Of a DNA stretch of 64,000 nt, positions 1-8,614 are shown in pieces. This DNA comes from Microcoleus sp. EPA2. GTDB taxonomy: Bacteria; Cyanobacteriota; Cyanobacteriia; Cyanobacteriales; Microcoleaceae. The translations under genes were made by a program, and so were the position numbers. The DNA is taken from positions 86,958-150,957 of the forward strand of contig JAHRFD010000011.1 in NCBI GenBank assembly GCA_020882975.1. Direction: 5' to 3'. Below the pieces are notes generated by a model that was not told the DNA's origin, ran no database searches, and saw nothing but the letters and a program-made list of their open reading frames with translations. Every line of letters begins with the position of its first letter. Positions within the stretch are counted from its first letter, which is position 1.

Positions 1-1026
1 GACATTCCAAACTTGATTTGCCGCGGTTGCTTTCAAAAAATGAGAATCTTCTAGGGAGTCCATTGAATAAACCACTGGCTGCAAAGGTTGGCCGCCTTTA
101 GCGACTAATATTTGTACCTGTTCCCCGTCAGGGCGCAGCAGCAAAGTGCCGTCAGCATTAAATAGCGATCGTAAACAACCGTCTATTCTTTCAAATTTGT
201 CGGGGCGCAGCATGGAATCGCGATCGATTAATAACTGCGTCAGCCGCCGAATTTGCTCCTGGATGGTGACATCAAAACCTTCGAGTACCAGTAAACCTTC
301 TACTTGGTAATTATCCAACTGCAAGCGATCGCCTAAAATCGCCAATTGATTCGACTGCATCAACCAAGCTTCCCGTTCGTTCACTGGCATTAAATGCAAA
401 TGTAAATCGGCAAATTCATCTATCTTTGGGTCAATTCTAGAAATTTGCAACTGTTCCGAGCCCAGCCAAAATTCGACAAATCTTGGTTCAGGGTGTACCC
501 GATTTTTGACAGTAGCCATCACTGGTTCGTCGAGGACTCGCAAAGCGCCGAGGTCAATTTGATAAGATTGTTTGAATACCCAGTGCAAAAGGTGGCGACG
601 GTATAATTGTTCCGCTGTTTTGTTGTCCCACTCGTCGAACAGTTCCAGCAAAGTAATACCCATTCCGGCAAACAAACCGCCTAGTGGGCCATTTCCCAGG
701 GGTGTTCCTTCCCAGCCAGCCAAACGGCAGAAAGCTGCGTTAGCGTACCGCAGTGCAAAAGTTCTCGGCTCGATTACTGCTATTAAAACGCGACGGTTGC
801 TGAGGAATTGAAACACCCACTGCAAGTCTTGTTTCCATGTTTTTAACCGTTCTATTTCGGCTGATTGACTCGGTACTCCCGCCGCCAAAGCTTGCAGTAG
901 CTGTTCCATATTAACTTCGCTTTGCAAACTCTGATTATCTTGCTCAGTGGAGTCTATATTTGCTGGCATGAGTGACTTGGCGGAGTGATTGCTGCTTTGA
1001 CGAGATGAGGATTTAGGAGTAGACAT
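1..1026 (-). CDS. PAS-domain signalling protein, C-terminal part outside window
   Basis: An open frame of 342 codons begins at ATG 1026 on the minus strand and is still open at base 1, so the C-terminus is missing. The first 60 residues are Ser/Gln-rich and polar. From about residue 70 a PAS-like domain is visible: a run reading VLIAVIEPRTFALRYANAAF, then FCRLAGW and later LFDEWD, typical of the PAS core. Residues 150-340 include LHLHLMPVNEREAWLMQ, a second PAS/PAC-like sensor stretch. Such proteins in cyanobacteria usually continue into a GAF, histidine kinase or GGDEF output, but that output is not visible, so the class is undecided. The downstream (5') neighbour is a decayed transposon, so no operon partner is seen upstream. 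I am confident it is coding, less so of the domain limits. Confidence 0.78.
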   Translation of the reverse strand, partial: MSTPKSSSRQSSNHSAKSLMPANIDSTEQDNQSLQSEVNMEQLLQALAAGVPSQSAEIERLKTWKQDLQWVFQFLSNRRVLIAVIEPRTFALRYANAAFCRLAGWEGTPLGNGPLGGLFAGMGITLLELFDEWDNKTAEQLYRRHLLHWVFKQSYQIDLGALRVLDEPVMATVKNRVHPEPRFVEFWLGSEQLQISRIDPKIDEFADLHLHLMPVNEREAWLMQSNQLAILGDRLQLDNYQVEGLLVLEGFDVTIQEQIRRLTQLLIDRDSMLRPDKFERIDGCLRSLFNADGTLLLRPDGEQVQILVAKGGQPLQPVVYSMDSLEDSHFLKATAANQVWNV

Positions 1027-1127
1027 GAGTAAAACACCTGAAAACAGTGAATTTTGCCAATAATAATCTTGGCGAGCCGGAATTTAAGGATTTTTGACAC
1101 TCCCTGCGAGTCAAGCCACAGGGATTC

Positions 1128-1623
1128 TTAAGCCCATAATTTATGTCTTAAAGGCGCTGACAATTCGCCCCTACTGATTCCGCTTAGATCGAGTCCAAGC
1201 ATTACCGCTACTTTTCTACCAATATTGCCACAACCGTTGCAATCTGCATTAATCAGCCAACCTTGAGCTGTTCGATACAAGCCACGCTTAATTCGTTTAC
1301 CAGATGGAAGCCACCCTTCGGGTTTTTCGCCGAATGTAGGTAGCAAATCATTATCAACGAATGAAGCCTTTGAGGAATACGATTCTTCAGTCTCCAGAAA
1401 TCTTAAACCGTACTGCTCACACAATTGACTAATTCTATCCTTTTTCGGTTCCTAAAACCTTGTGCAACTGAGCGCGGTTCGGAACTTTGCCAGTTTTAAA
1501 ATATAACTGACGGGCATAGTAAATTCCGCAATTAGAAAGTTTTGCCGACTCAGAAGACAGATATTCGAGAATCGCCTTAATCTCTGAGTCAGCTCGAATT
1601 AAGTTTTGTTGACAGCCAAACAT
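1128..1623 (-). pseudogene. tnpB: TnpB (OrfB) RNA-guided nuclease remnant with internal deletion
   Basis: Two frames on minus belong to one former gene. The upstream piece (1623-1435) begins MFGCQQNLI and carries SESAKLSNCGIYYARQLYF, the standard N-terminus of cyanobacterial TnpB. The downstream piece (from about 1440 to 1128) carries CEQYGLRFLETEESYSSKAS, FVDNDLLPTFGEKPEGW and NADCNGCGNI, the end of the RuvC-like domain including the last acidic residue. Roughly 250 residues that should lie between them, with the first two catalytic acids, are gone, and the junction near 1435 shifts the frame. A full TnpB is about 400 residues. The product cannot be an active nuclease. An intact RBS-like AGGAGG remains just upstream of the ATG at 1623. 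Confidence 0.85.
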
Positions 1624-1665
1624 GAGTTATCCTCCTTGTTATATAATTGTACAGCAAAACAACGG

Positions 1666-1814
1666 ATGAAATCACGAAGAAAGGTTGAGATTTTCGGATT
1701 CAAGAGTCTGAATTTAAAATCCTTGAAGAACATTGCAAATCTGTAGGTCGGACTAAAACCGATGTACTTAGGGAATTAATCAGAAGCCTCAAAGTCAAAG
1801 AAAAGCAGTCCTAA
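1666..1814 (+). pseudogene. Small ribbon-helix-helix protein linked to the transposon, frameshifted
   Basis: An ATG at 1666 gives MKSRRKVE and soon runs into a stop at about 1745, but the next frame, from about 1690, reads FRIQESEFKILEEHCKSVG then RTKTDVLRELIRSLK and ends at TAA 1812. This is the pattern of CopG/Arc-type ribbon-helix-helix proteins that accompany IS605-type elements in cyanobacteria. A single-base indel around 1690 would join the two parts. It is transcribed divergently from the TnpB remnant. The stop overlaps the terminal hairpin of the element. The family call rests on a short sequence, so it is moderate. Confidence 0.55.
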
Positions 1815-2174
1815 AAGGACGGGGCTTCAGACCCAGTTTTTTTGGTGAAGAAATTACAGCCTGTTTATAAAGCTTTTGTCTGGCGATCGAAAACTGGCTA
1901 TTTTCCCAGGGCGATCGGGACTATAAACTTTGACTTTTCTTGACAAACAACCTTGCCCTCTCGACGTTACGGGGTTACATTAACGTTGTTAGCACATTGC
2001 CTGTTAGGCTTATTATAAGTGCTAAACAGTTGATACGTACTAAATATTAGCAGTCCTAGTCAATATATTTGAGCTGGGAAATGGCAAATACGCAAGCAAG
2101 TTGCGCTTGACTGGTTTTACACAAAAAAGTTCCAAAATAATTTTTACTCAAATTTATAGCGTCTCAGTAAATTC

Positions 2175-2217
2175 TAAAATATAATAGGATAATCCGCATT
2201 TTGAAAAGGAGATATCC
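2175..2217 (+). promoter_or_regulatory. Candidate -10 box and strong ribosome binding site for the RTX gene
   Basis: TATAAT lies at 2180-2185 and an AAGGAG ribosome binding site at 2206-2211, seven bases before the ATG at 2218. If used, the leader would be about 25 bases. No clear -35 was seen. The stretch from 1831 to 2174 between the transposon and this promoter is AT-rich and shows no convincing gene. Confidence 0.45.
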
Positions 2218-2997
2218 ATGGTTTTAACGATTAACAATCTACTCGGAGATCTGACTGGTTTTCCTGTGTCCGCTGGGGGGGGACCGCGTTTTTTGGGATT
2301 TGCTACGGACGATGATATCAATGTAACAGAGGGAGATTTGTCTGCTTTTACGTGGGGAGTGTGGGGATTAGATGGGAACGATACGATTTTAGGTTCCTCC
2401 GATAGCAACGAACGACTATTAGGAAATAACGGCAATGATGTCATCGCAGGTGGTCCGGGAAATGACATCATTTACGGTGGTAAAAATAACGATATACTTG
2501 ATGGAAATGAGAGCAATGATGTCCTTAGAGGTGATGCTGGTAATGATGTTTTGTTTGGGAGCCGTGGCAACGATCTACTGCGAGGTGGGCAAGGAGATGA
2601 TGATTTAGAGGGCAATGAAGGTAATGATTTCCTCGTGGGCGATCGCGGTGTTGATGTCTTGACTGGTGGCCCTGGTAGTGATATATTTGTGCTCAAAAGC
2701 AATGATGAAGGATTTAGTGTTGCTCAAGCTGATGTGATTACTGATTTTAACTTTGAGGAAGGCGATCGCCTTGGTCTCACTGATGGCTTAACTGAATTAA
2801 GTTTGCTGTTTACTGACGAGAATCTGATTGCTTATGACAATGACGGAATTGTCAACGATATGGTGATTCGCAACCTCACTAATGGGCAGATTTTGGGAAT
2901 CGTGTTGAATAATAACAACTTCGATCTGACTGGTTCATTTGAAACAGCAAGTCCATTTGCTTTGGCGATTAATGGTTCCGATTTCCAGTTTTTGTAG
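2218..2997 (+). CDS. Small RTX (hemolysin-type calcium-binding repeat) protein
   Basis: The 259-residue product has no Sec signal peptide. Residues 60-155 hold about ten nonapeptide repeats of the GGxGxDxxx type, for example GGPGNDIIYGG, LRGDAGNDVLFG and LTGGPGSDIFVL. Such repeats bind calcium in a beta-roll and normally mark type I secretion, with the signal at the extreme C-terminus. After the repeats comes a DFNFEEGDRLGL stretch, the usual final beta-roll cap of cyanobacterial RTX proteins. The N-terminal 55 residues have no domain I recognise. No HlyB/HlyD-type transporter is encoded nearby, so secretion would depend on genes elsewhere. The start is fixed by a well-placed AAGGAG. The class is clear; the biological role is unknown. 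Confidence 0.88.
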   Translation: MVLTINNLLGDLTGFPVSAGGGPRFLGFATDDDINVTEGDLSAFTWGVWGLDGNDTILGSSDSNERLLGNNGNDVIAGGPGNDIIYGGKNNDILDGNESNDVLRGDAGNDVLFGSRGNDLLRGGQGDDDLEGNEGNDFLVGDRGVDVLTGGPGSDIFVLKSNDEGFSVAQADVITDFNFEEGDRLGLTDGLTELSLLFTDENLIAYDNDGIVNDMVIRNLTNGQILGIVLNNNNFDLTGSFETASPFALAINGSDFQFL

Positions 2998-3154
2998 GTA
3001 GTTTCAGGTGGATGTGAAACCTAATTTTTTTTACCTCAATACTGGCTCCTAGCTAGTAACTAACAGTTCATCGATGATATTTATGGGTAAGTAGTGAATG
3101 GGTTTGCGAAATTCTTCGTTCCCAAGCCAGGCTGAAGAACGAGGAATTTCCGAT

Positions 3155-3733
3155 TTACAACAGGGAACAATTGCGCTTCAAAGCTTCTTCCAAGAGAGCA
3201 TTGTACTGTTTTTCTTTGACAGTATAAGCCCCGAATCTTTCGAGGTGAGGATTGTTCATTTGAGCGTCGAATAGTAGATAATATCGATCGCGCAATCTCT
3301 CTACCAATTTCACCATCGCTACCTTAGAACCTTCTGGAATTCGATAAAACATCGATTCGCCAATAAAAGCGCCGCCTATAGACAATCCGAGAATTCCCCC
3401 AGCCAATTCGTCACCATACCAAGTCTCGAAGCTGTAAGCCCAACCGGTCTGATACAAAGCCCAATATATCTGTTTGAGTTCTTGAGAAATCCAGGTAGTT
3501 TCGCGATCGGCACAACCCTCAACCACCGCTCTAAAATCGCGGTTTACAGCCACGGAAAACCGATTTTGATTTATTTGACGGCGGAGGGATTTAGGATAGG
3601 TAAAGCTTTCATCTAGGGGAATCAGCGCCCGCTGGCGGCTGGAATACCAGCCCAAACTATCTTCACCGTCATTTGCCATCAGGAAATAGCCTTGCGCGTA
3701 TCCTTGTATAATTGACTGTATATCATATTGCAT
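3155..3733 (-). CDS. aat: Leucyl/phenylalanyl-tRNA--protein transferase
   Basis: Aat transfers Leu or Phe from aminoacyl-tRNA to proteins with N-terminal Arg or Lys, marking them for ClpS/ClpAP-type degradation in the N-degron pathway. The 192-residue product starts MQYDIQSIIQGYAQGYFLMA and carries the family landmarks WYSSRQRALIPL near residue 30, ETWYGDELAGGILGLSIGGA near 105, and GESMFYRIPEGSKVAMVKL near 122, followed by FDAQMNNPHLERFGA. It is slightly shorter than the E. coli enzyme (about 234 residues), as is usual in cyanobacteria. It is a lone gene divergent from the next small gene at 3802. Assignment is confident. Confidence 0.93.
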   Translation of the reverse strand: MQYDIQSIIQGYAQGYFLMANDGEDSLGWYSSRQRALIPLDESFTYPKSLRRQINQNRFSVAVNRDFRAVVEGCADRETTWISQELKQIYWALYQTGWAYSFETWYGDELAGGILGLSIGGAFIGESMFYRIPEGSKVAMVKLVERLRDRYYLLFDAQMNNPHLERFGAYTVKEKQYNALLEEALKRNCSLL

Positions 3734-3801
3734 AAATTTATCAGTTGTTTGTCAGTTGACCGTTAACCGCCAACATTAGCAATTAGGAATTAGGAATAAC
3801 T

Positions 3802-4131
3802 ATGTCAGAATCGATCGCACCCATCACCTTACCACCAGCCAAAAACCCAGAACAGGAAGGTGAATGGCTCCAACAAACACTGCTCGCATGGCTGGACTCT
3901 GAGTTTATCCCAGAACCTGCCAACCAGCAAATAGCCAAAAGAGCAGCCCAAATCTATGTCCGCCAACGCATGGAAGGCGAAAACGATGTGGGCAGTCTCG
4001 TAATTGCGATCGTCACCGAAATGCAAGCCTATGATTTTTCTAAAAGCTTCTACGGCGAATTTGCGATCGCCAATGCCGTCAGCGACTTATTACTAGAAAG
4101 TCTGGGCATCGATAAATGCTGCGGACAATGA
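3802..4131 (+). CDS. Conserved hypothetical protein, 109 residues
   Basis: The product is acidic, soluble and mostly helical, with a motif-like centre AQIYVRQRMEGENDVGSLVI and an end LLLESLGIDKCCGQ. I do not recognise a named family, though the look is that of a cyanobacterial conserved protein. Upstream, bases 3778-3797 repeat AATTAGGA, which also supplies the AGGAAT that could act as ribosome binding site before ATG 3802. It is divergent from aat and convergent with rpsN. Codon use and composition resemble its neighbours, supporting a real gene. Confidence 0.7.
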   Translation: MSESIAPITLPPAKNPEQEGEWLQQTLLAWLDSEFIPEPANQQIAKRAAQIYVRQRMEGENDVGSLVIAIVTEMQAYDFSKSFYGEFAIANAVSDLLLESLGIDKCCGQ

Positions 4132-4204
4132 AGCAAGAAAGAGGAAAATTTAACTCAGAATCAGGAAACAAGAATCAACCCAAAACACAATCTTACCCAT
4201 TAAT

Positions 4205-4325
4205 TGATTGTGAGTTTTTTCTTCCTTCTTCGTACCCGCTTCTTGCGCAGTCGAAGAGTCGAAGGGCTTTCTTCCTTCTTCCTTCTTCACATCGATCTTC
4301 TTCCTTCTTCCTTCGTTCTTTCTAC
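4205..4325. repeat. CTTCCTTCTTC pyrimidine-rich tandem repeat
   Basis: Tandem CTTCCTTCTTC-type units fill the space between the 109-residue protein gene and rpsN, interrupted by a short segment reading CGCAGTCGAAGAGTCGAAGG. The reverse complement of the same repeat recurs at 43261-43309 and 43438-43470. It leaves little room for a standard terminator of either converging gene. Confidence 0.7.
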
Positions 4326-4627
4326 TACCAGCTAGACTTAACTACACCGGGCAAAAGACCTTCGTGAGCCATTTCTCGCATCATGTTCCGAGACAGCCCG
4401 AAGTCACGATAGTAACCTCTGGGACGACCAGTCGCCCAGCAGCGGTTACGCAAGCGAGTCCGCGAACTGCTGCGGGGTAGTTTTTGTAGTTCGCGGTGAA
4501 TCGCCATTTTATCCATCTGATTCGCAGCTTGGTCGAACTGGTCTTTCAGGTCTGCGCGCTTGTCAGCGTACTTGTCTACGAGTCTTTGGCGTTTTTTCTC
4601 GCGCTCGACCATGCTCTTTTTAGCCAT
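4325..4627 (-). CDS. rpsN: 30S ribosomal protein S14
   Basis: S14 binds 16S rRNA in the head of the small subunit. The 100-residue product begins [20 protein letters not shown] and ends with the family signature [19 protein letters not shown] and the tail [11 protein letters not shown]. It is the long form without the CxxC zinc ribbon, as in chloroplasts and cyanobacteria. It stands alone, away from the main ribosomal operon, which is common in this phylum. The tail of the gene directly abuts the CTTCC repeat block. Identification is certain. Confidence 0.97.
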   Translation of the reverse strand: MAKKSMVEREKKRQRLVDKYADKRADLKDQFDQAANQMDKMAIHRELQKLPRSSSRTRLRNRCWATGRPRGYYRDFGLSRNMMREMAHEGLLPGVVKSSW

Positions 4628-4767
4628 AATCTGTTGATATCCTTAGATAAATCACAATCTAGTATTATACTATGTTTTGGTAATTTTGGATGAATTTAAA
4701 TAATTTAACCGCAGAGAACGCTCCAGAACGCAGAGGAAGAGAGAAGACCGATCGATAAATTTTGACT

Positions 4768-5415
4768 CTATGAAACATTAGCAGAAGGACACAAATCTGC
4801 CAGTTCACACACATCACAATTTGGATTTCTGGCATTACAAACCGCCCGACCATGATACACCAACCGAATCGACCAATTTTCCCAATCGGGCTGCGGTAAC
4901 AAGAGCATCAAATCTCGCTCAATCCTGGCAGGATCTGGATGTTTGGTCAAGCCCAAGCGCTGACTTAATCGCTTGACATGAGTATCGACTGTCACGCCCA
5001 TATGAATTCCAAAAGCGTGAGCGAGAACTACATTAGCCGTTTTGCGCGCCACTCCGGGTAATTCTAACAGCAATTCCATTGTCTGCGGGACTTGATTATT
5101 GAATTTATTGGCGATCGCCCAACAAGCACCTTTAATATTTTTAGCTTTATTCCGATAGAAACCAGTCGATCGCACTAAATTCTCCAATTCTTCCAAATCG
5201 GCATTCCCCAAAGCAATTGCATCGGGAAAACGCTCAAATAAAGCGGGTGTCACCAGATTAACTCGCGCATCCGTGCATTGAGCCGAAAGAATAGTCGCCA
5301 CCAGCAACTGCACGGGAGTTTCGTAATCGAGAGTGCAAGGAGCCTCTGGATATAGGGATTTTAGGCGATTCAAAATTTCTAGCGATCGCTTTTTTAAACT
5401 TATTTTTTTAGTCAT
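4768..5415 (-). CDS. nth: Endonuclease III (DNA glycosylase/AP lyase)
   Basis: Nth removes oxidised pyrimidines and cleaves the abasic site. The 215-residue product has the helix-hairpin-helix LPGVARKTANVVLAHAFG around residue 110-130 with the catalytic Lys in RKTANVV, followed by the catalytic Asp in VDTHVKRLSQRLGLT. The C-terminal iron-sulfur loop is complete: four Cys spaced C-x6-C-x2-C-x5-C in the stretch CNARNPNCDVCELADLC. Length fits the family (about 211). It is separated from rseP, on the same strand, by a 70-base heptamer repeat array. Identification is certain. Confidence 0.96.
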   Translation of the reverse strand: MTKKISLKKRSLEILNRLKSLYPEAPCTLDYETPVQLLVATILSAQCTDARVNLVTPALFERFPDAIALGNADLEELENLVRSTGFYRNKAKNIKGACWAIANKFNNQVPQTMELLLELPGVARKTANVVLAHAFGIHMGVTVDTHVKRLSQRLGLTKHPDPARIERDLMLLLPQPDWENWSIRLVYHGRAVCNARNPNCDVCELADLCPSANVS

Positions 5416-5416
5416 T

Positions 5417-5483
5417 TGTTATTAGTTATTAGTTATTAGTTATTAGTTGTTTTATCCCGAAAACCAATAACTAATAACTAATA
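5417..5483. repeat. Heptanucleotide STRR array arranged as an inverted repeat
   Basis: Four copies of TTAGTTA-type heptamers are followed after a short spacer (TTTTATCCCGAAAACC) by three complementary AATAACT heptamers, so the whole can fold into a long hairpin. It lies between nth and rseP on the same strand and could attenuate read-through, though no T-tract follows. Confidence 0.7.
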
Positions 5484-5487
5484 ATTA

Positions 5488-6582
5488 TTATTGCCTTAAA
5501 AAGCTAAAATCTATCCCAGCCAAATTAGCTGTGTCCCGAATAATCAAGAAAATTCCCAAACCCAGCAACAGCACCAAACCAGTCTGCATCACGTTTTCCT
5601 GAATACGGTTCGGCAAAGGTTTACCGCGCATTCCTTCGATTAACAGAAAAGCTAGCTGACCGCCATCCAAAGCAGGTAAAGGCAAGATATTAATCACAGC
5701 CAAATTGATGCTAATTAGCACAGCATACTGAAACAAACTTGCTGCATCCGATCGCGCAATTCCTGCGCCCACCGCCACAATCGCTACTGGCCCGGATAAC
5801 TTTTCAGCAGTCTGACTGAAATTACTCAATAATTGCCCGAAACCTTGAAAAGTCAGCACCACAATCCGCTCAAATTCAGCCGAGGCTTTAGTTAACGCCT
5901 CGACAATTCCGACTCGCTGCCGCACCACAGTACCATTGGAAGTTAGCTGCACCCCAATGCGACCTTTACCGTCAGGGGTTAATTCGGGAGTTACTGTTAC
6001 TACAAATTTCTGTTCTTGACGCTGAATTTCCAAGGCTAGGGGTTGGTTGGGATGATTTTGGATTTCCGCGACTAAAGATTTGATGGCTTGGCTGGAAGCC
6101 CCCAATTCCTTACCGTCTACAGATAGAACTATGTCTCCCGATTTAATGCCGGCTTTGGCGGCGGCTGAACTGACTTCTAGCGCCACTTCTGGGACTTTAA
6201 CTCCTGGTTGGTAGTCCATTGATGGGAGCCCGACAGTCCCAAATTGCACTACTAGCAGGAAGTAAGCAAAAATTAAGTTGGCAATTACCCCTGCACTAAT
6301 GACGATCGCCCGATCGAGCACGGGCCGATTTTTGAGCAAATCCGGGTCATTTGGGGGGATAGTGCTTTCTGGATCGTCATCGGGAAAACCTACGAAACCT
6401 CCCAAGGGAAAGGCTCGGAGGGCGTATTCGGTTTCTGGGCCTTGGTATTTCCACAGGATGGGGCCGAAACCGATGGAAAAGCGGTTGACGTGGATGTGTT
6501 GCAGTCTCGCCGCCAGGAAGTGGCCGAGTTCGTGAACGACAATGAGGATACCTAAAACTGCGATCGCTGCCAAAACAGACAT
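5488..6582 (-). CDS. rseP: Site-2 protease RseP family (M50), PDZ-containing
   Basis: This intramembrane zinc metalloprotease cleaves membrane-bound anti-sigma factors or transcription factors. I start it at ATG 6582 (MSVLAAIAVLGILIVVHELG), because the upstream extension to 6594 would need a TTG and lacks support. The product is 364 residues. The zinc motif HELGH is at residues 17-21 of this start inside the first membrane helix, followed by GPILWKYQGPETEYALRAFP. A second helix is at ISAGVIANLIFAYFLLVV, a PDZ domain spans roughly 125-215 (KAGIKSGDIVLSVDGKEL), and the third metal ligand lies in the NILPLPALDGGQL motif near residue 310. The C-terminal helix is GLVLLLGLGIFLIIRD. Assignment is confident. 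Confidence 0.94.
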   Translation of the reverse strand: MSVLAAIAVLGILIVVHELGHFLAARLQHIHVNRFSIGFGPILWKYQGPETEYALRAFPLGGFVGFPDDDPESTIPPNDPDLLKNRPVLDRAIVISAGVIANLIFAYFLLVVQFGTVGLPSMDYQPGVKVPEVALEVSSAAAKAGIKSGDIVLSVDGKELGASSQAIKSLVAEIQNHPNQPLALEIQRQEQKFVVTVTPELTPDGKGRIGVQLTSNGTVVRQRVGIVEALTKASAEFERIVVLTFQGFGQLLSNFSQTAEKLSGPVAIVAVGAGIARSDAASLFQYAVLISINLAVINILPLPALDGGQLAFLLIEGMRGKPLPNRIQENVMQTGLVLLLGLGIFLIIRDTANLAGIDFSFLRQ

Positions 6583-6810
6583 GAAGGATTCCAATTATGC
6601 TTTTATTTGACTTTGATTTATTTTAATATCTTTTTTAATATCGGTGGCATGAGAGCGGCAATTTTCCATCACACTGGAAGATAGCATTTTCAGCTAAAGT
6701 CTCCTCCCGTGGGCCATCCGGCTGGTGTCGATTTTGGTCTCAAGGGCGATCGATCTACCAAATTAAAGATGAGTCACTACTCAGTTGCTGGTTTTTGGTA
6801 TAATCATAAA

Positions 6811-6865
6811 GCACCAATAACTAATAACTAATAACCGATCGCTAATCACCCATAACTAATAACAA
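6811..6865. repeat. AATAACT heptamer STRR array
   Basis: Five or more imperfect AATAACT/CTAATAACC units lie just upstream of the ATG at 6870, interrupted by CGATCG. They belong to the same repeat class as the array at 5417-5483. Confidence 0.65.
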
Positions 6866-6869
6866 TTTT

Positions 6870-7547
6870 ATGAAAGAAACTTCTGTGAATATTATCGCTA
6901 TTTCTATATTTGCCATCACTGTTTCAATCTTATTAGGACCACTTTTCAATTTGCCAGAGGCCGTACCGGCGATCGCCACTTTTTGTCTTTTGGGCCTCGC
7001 CACCTTAGATACTTTCCAGTGGCAAGGTCAAGGCGGGACAATTTTATTAGACTTGCTCGCGGGCACTTCCAAACAAAGGCGCGATCGCATCCTCCATCAC
7101 GAAGCCGGACACTTTCTAGTCGCACACCTATTAGGAATTCCCGTCACAGGCTACGCCCTCAACGCTTGGGAAGCATTTAAACAAGGCCAATCTGCCCAAG
7201 GAGGCGTTCGATTTGAAGACGAACAATTAGCCTTACAACTGCAAAATGGCACACTTTCCGCCCAACTTTTAGACCGATACTGCACCGTTTGGATGGCGGG
7301 AATAGTCGCTGAAAATTTTGTCTATGGTAATGCCGAAGGCGGAGCCGAAGACCGCACTAAAATTAATGCAATTTTCACACAACTCCGGCGTCCAAGTTCC
7401 GAAATTCAACTCAAGCAAAACTGGGGTGCTCTCCAAGCTAAAAATCTCATCGAAAGCCATAAATTAGCCTACGAAGCTCTAGTTACAGCAATGGAAAAAA
7501 GAGCAACTATAGAGGAATGTTATAGAATTATACAAGAAAATTTGTAA
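6870..7547 (+). CDS. Membrane M41 (FtsH-like) peptidase domain without an AAA module
   Basis: The 225-residue protein has two predicted membrane helices at residues 5-48 (IIAISIFAITVSILLGPLF and AVPAIATFCLLGLATLDTF) and then a zinc-protease motif HHEAGHFLVAHLLGIPVTGY near residue 77, the HEAGH form typical of FtsH (M41). Further on, WMAGIVAENFVYGNAEGGAEDRTKI matches the FtsH segment that provides the third metal-ligand region. The AAA ATPase domain that FtsH carries before the protease is absent, and the total is a third of FtsH length. Cyanobacteria and plants have such stand-alone proteins, commonly annotated ATP-dependent Zn protease although no ATPase is present. The role is unknown; a processing peptidase or scaffold in membrane protein quality control is an inference. 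Confidence 0.82.
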   Translation: MKETSVNIIAISIFAITVSILLGPLFNLPEAVPAIATFCLLGLATLDTFQWQGQGGTILLDLLAGTSKQRRDRILHHEAGHFLVAHLLGIPVTGYALNAWEAFKQGQSAQGGVRFEDEQLALQLQNGTLSAQLLDRYCTVWMAGIVAENFVYGNAEGGAEDRTKINAIFTQLRRPSSEIQLKQNWGALQAKNLIESHKLAYEALVTAMEKRATIEECYRIIQENL

Positions 7548-7578
7548 TCTTTGGGCCGCACCGTTAAACTCTACGTCA

Positions 7579-7606
7579 CAAAAAAGCAACCTTTACAGGC
7601 TGCTTA
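7579..7606 (-). terminator. Intrinsic terminator on the minus strand
   Basis: Read on minus, AAGCAGCCT and AGGTTGCTT form a stem with a GTAA loop, followed by a run of T. It lies 140 bases past the stop of the 71-residue gene at 7749 and points in its direction. Confidence 0.6.
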
Positions 7607-7748
7607 GAGAAAAAAACCGTTGTTCAGTTACAGGAGAAAACTTTCAATCGAATTCAAATTACCGCTGCTGTAGTTACCGCCTATTTTCACCGTTTTTGGG
7701 ATCTACCGTTGAATGACTTTGGATTCCGAACAAAATTGTCAATCCCGA

Positions 7749-7964
7749 TCAGAATGCTGCGGAAAATTCGTTGACGATTTTGACTTTGCCTTTTCTGACA
7801 GCCCGTAGCAAGCGGTTGACACAGCCTCTCTCTTCCTCATTCAGAGACTCGTCAAAGGTCGCCGCCATCAAACCGTAGCGATCGGCTAGAGTCAAAACAC
7901 CTGTGTCGCTTACAGAAGCGAGGATTTCAGAGATAGCGCCGGGGAGGAGTTGTACGGGATTCAT
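7749..7964 (-). CDS. Small conserved hypothetical protein, 71 residues
   Basis: The product begins MNPVQLLPGAISEILASVSD and contains LTLADRYGLMAATFDESLNE, then a basic end RLLRAVRKGKVKIVNEFSAAF. I recognise it as a cyanobacteria-type conserved small protein of unknown function, without catalytic motifs or membrane segments. It is followed by an intrinsic terminator on the same strand, so it is probably a single-gene unit. It lies opposite to its neighbours at 6870 and 8229. The composition and clean start support a true gene. Confidence 0.7.
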   Translation of the reverse strand: MNPVQLLPGAISEILASVSDTGVLTLADRYGLMAATFDESLNEEERGCVNRLLRAVRKGKVKIVNEFSAAF

Positions 7965-8228
7965 GGCAGTAAGATTGAATTCGATATATACATCATCTCC
8001 GTATTTTCCGAAAACAGCGGTGACATTGATGAGGATAGGAAGGTGATTATTTTGGGTGCCGGCAAGTGATCCAAATAGAGTTTATTTGTGACTTGAGTCA
8101 CAGCCTCACCCATAGTGGCGGGCAATTCCACCCAACCCTCACCTTTGGGTAGGACTTGGGAATGACCGGGTTTAGTAAAATAATCGTTAATCCCTCAAAC
8201 AGTTCAACTTTTACCCCCGGTACTCAAA

Positions 8229-8543
8229 ATGCTTGACTTTCTCAATCCCATATTAGGGCGCAAACCCGATCGCATGAAAGCCAACGTGGAAATCTACACA
8301 TGGCAAACCTGTCCCTATTGTATCCGCGCCAAATCCTTGCTGTGGTGGAAAGGCGTAAATTACACCGAATACAAGATTGACGGCGACGAAGCAGCTAGAA
8401 ATGCCATGGCTCAACGCGCCAACGGACGCCGCAGCGTGCCCCAAATTTTCATTAATAACCAACACGTCGGTGGCTGCGATGACATTCACAAACTTGATGC
8501 CGAAGGAAACTTAGAGCCGCTGCTAGTTCAACCAGCAGTTTAA
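8229..8543 (+). CDS. grxC: Glutaredoxin 3
   Basis: Glutaredoxin reduces disulfides and glutathione-mixed disulfides using GSH. The 104-residue product has the dithiol site CPYC at residues 28-31 in WQTCPYCIRAKSLL, the cis-proline loop RRSVPQIFINNQHVGGCDDI and the typical C-terminal LDAEGNLEPLL. The family is usually 85-90 residues, so ATG at 8274 (MKANVEIYTWQ) is a credible alternative start; the extra 15 residues from 8229 are not part of the fold. In many cyanobacteria this gene sits before gshB, but here it is followed by menD on the opposite strand. Identification is certain, start uncertain. Confidence 0.93.
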   Translation: MLDFLNPILGRKPDRMKANVEIYTWQTCPYCIRAKSLLWWKGVNYTEYKIDGDEAARNAMAQRANGRRSVPQIFINNQHVGGCDDIHKLDAEGNLEPLLVQPAV

Positions 8544-8614
8544 ATACAGTCCCTATCAGGTTCATAGTCAGGACTTTAGTCATTAAATTACCTAACAAAG
8601 GCATGAATGCTTGA

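Larger units (their letters stand above)
1095..1830 (-). mobile_element. Degenerate IS200/IS605-type (TnpB-only) element
   Basis: This block holds the remains of a TnpB gene on minus, a small ribbon-helix-helix frame on plus, and hairpins at both ends. At the TnpB 3' side, bases 1096-1124 (minus strand) fold as CCCTG/CAGGG ahead of a GGAGTGTCAA end, which resembles the right-end hairpin of cyanobacterial IS1341/IS605 elements. At the other side, 1803-1827 folds through AGTCCT/AGGACG with outer AAGC/GCTT, resembling the usual left-end hairpin. No TnpA (Y1 transposase) is present. The element is immobile on its own: TnpB has lost its centre and the small frame is shifted. Exact ends are approximate because such elements make no target duplication. 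Confidence 0.72.

Noticed and set aside
2154..2702. Minus-strand frames opposite the small RTX gene
   Set aside because: Pro/Ser-rich products such as SLPGPPVKTSTPRSP are the usual antisense reading of GGxGxD repeats; the plus strand has a strong ribosome binding site and real motifs. The same applies opposite the RTX parts at 52012-52245 and 62898-63212.
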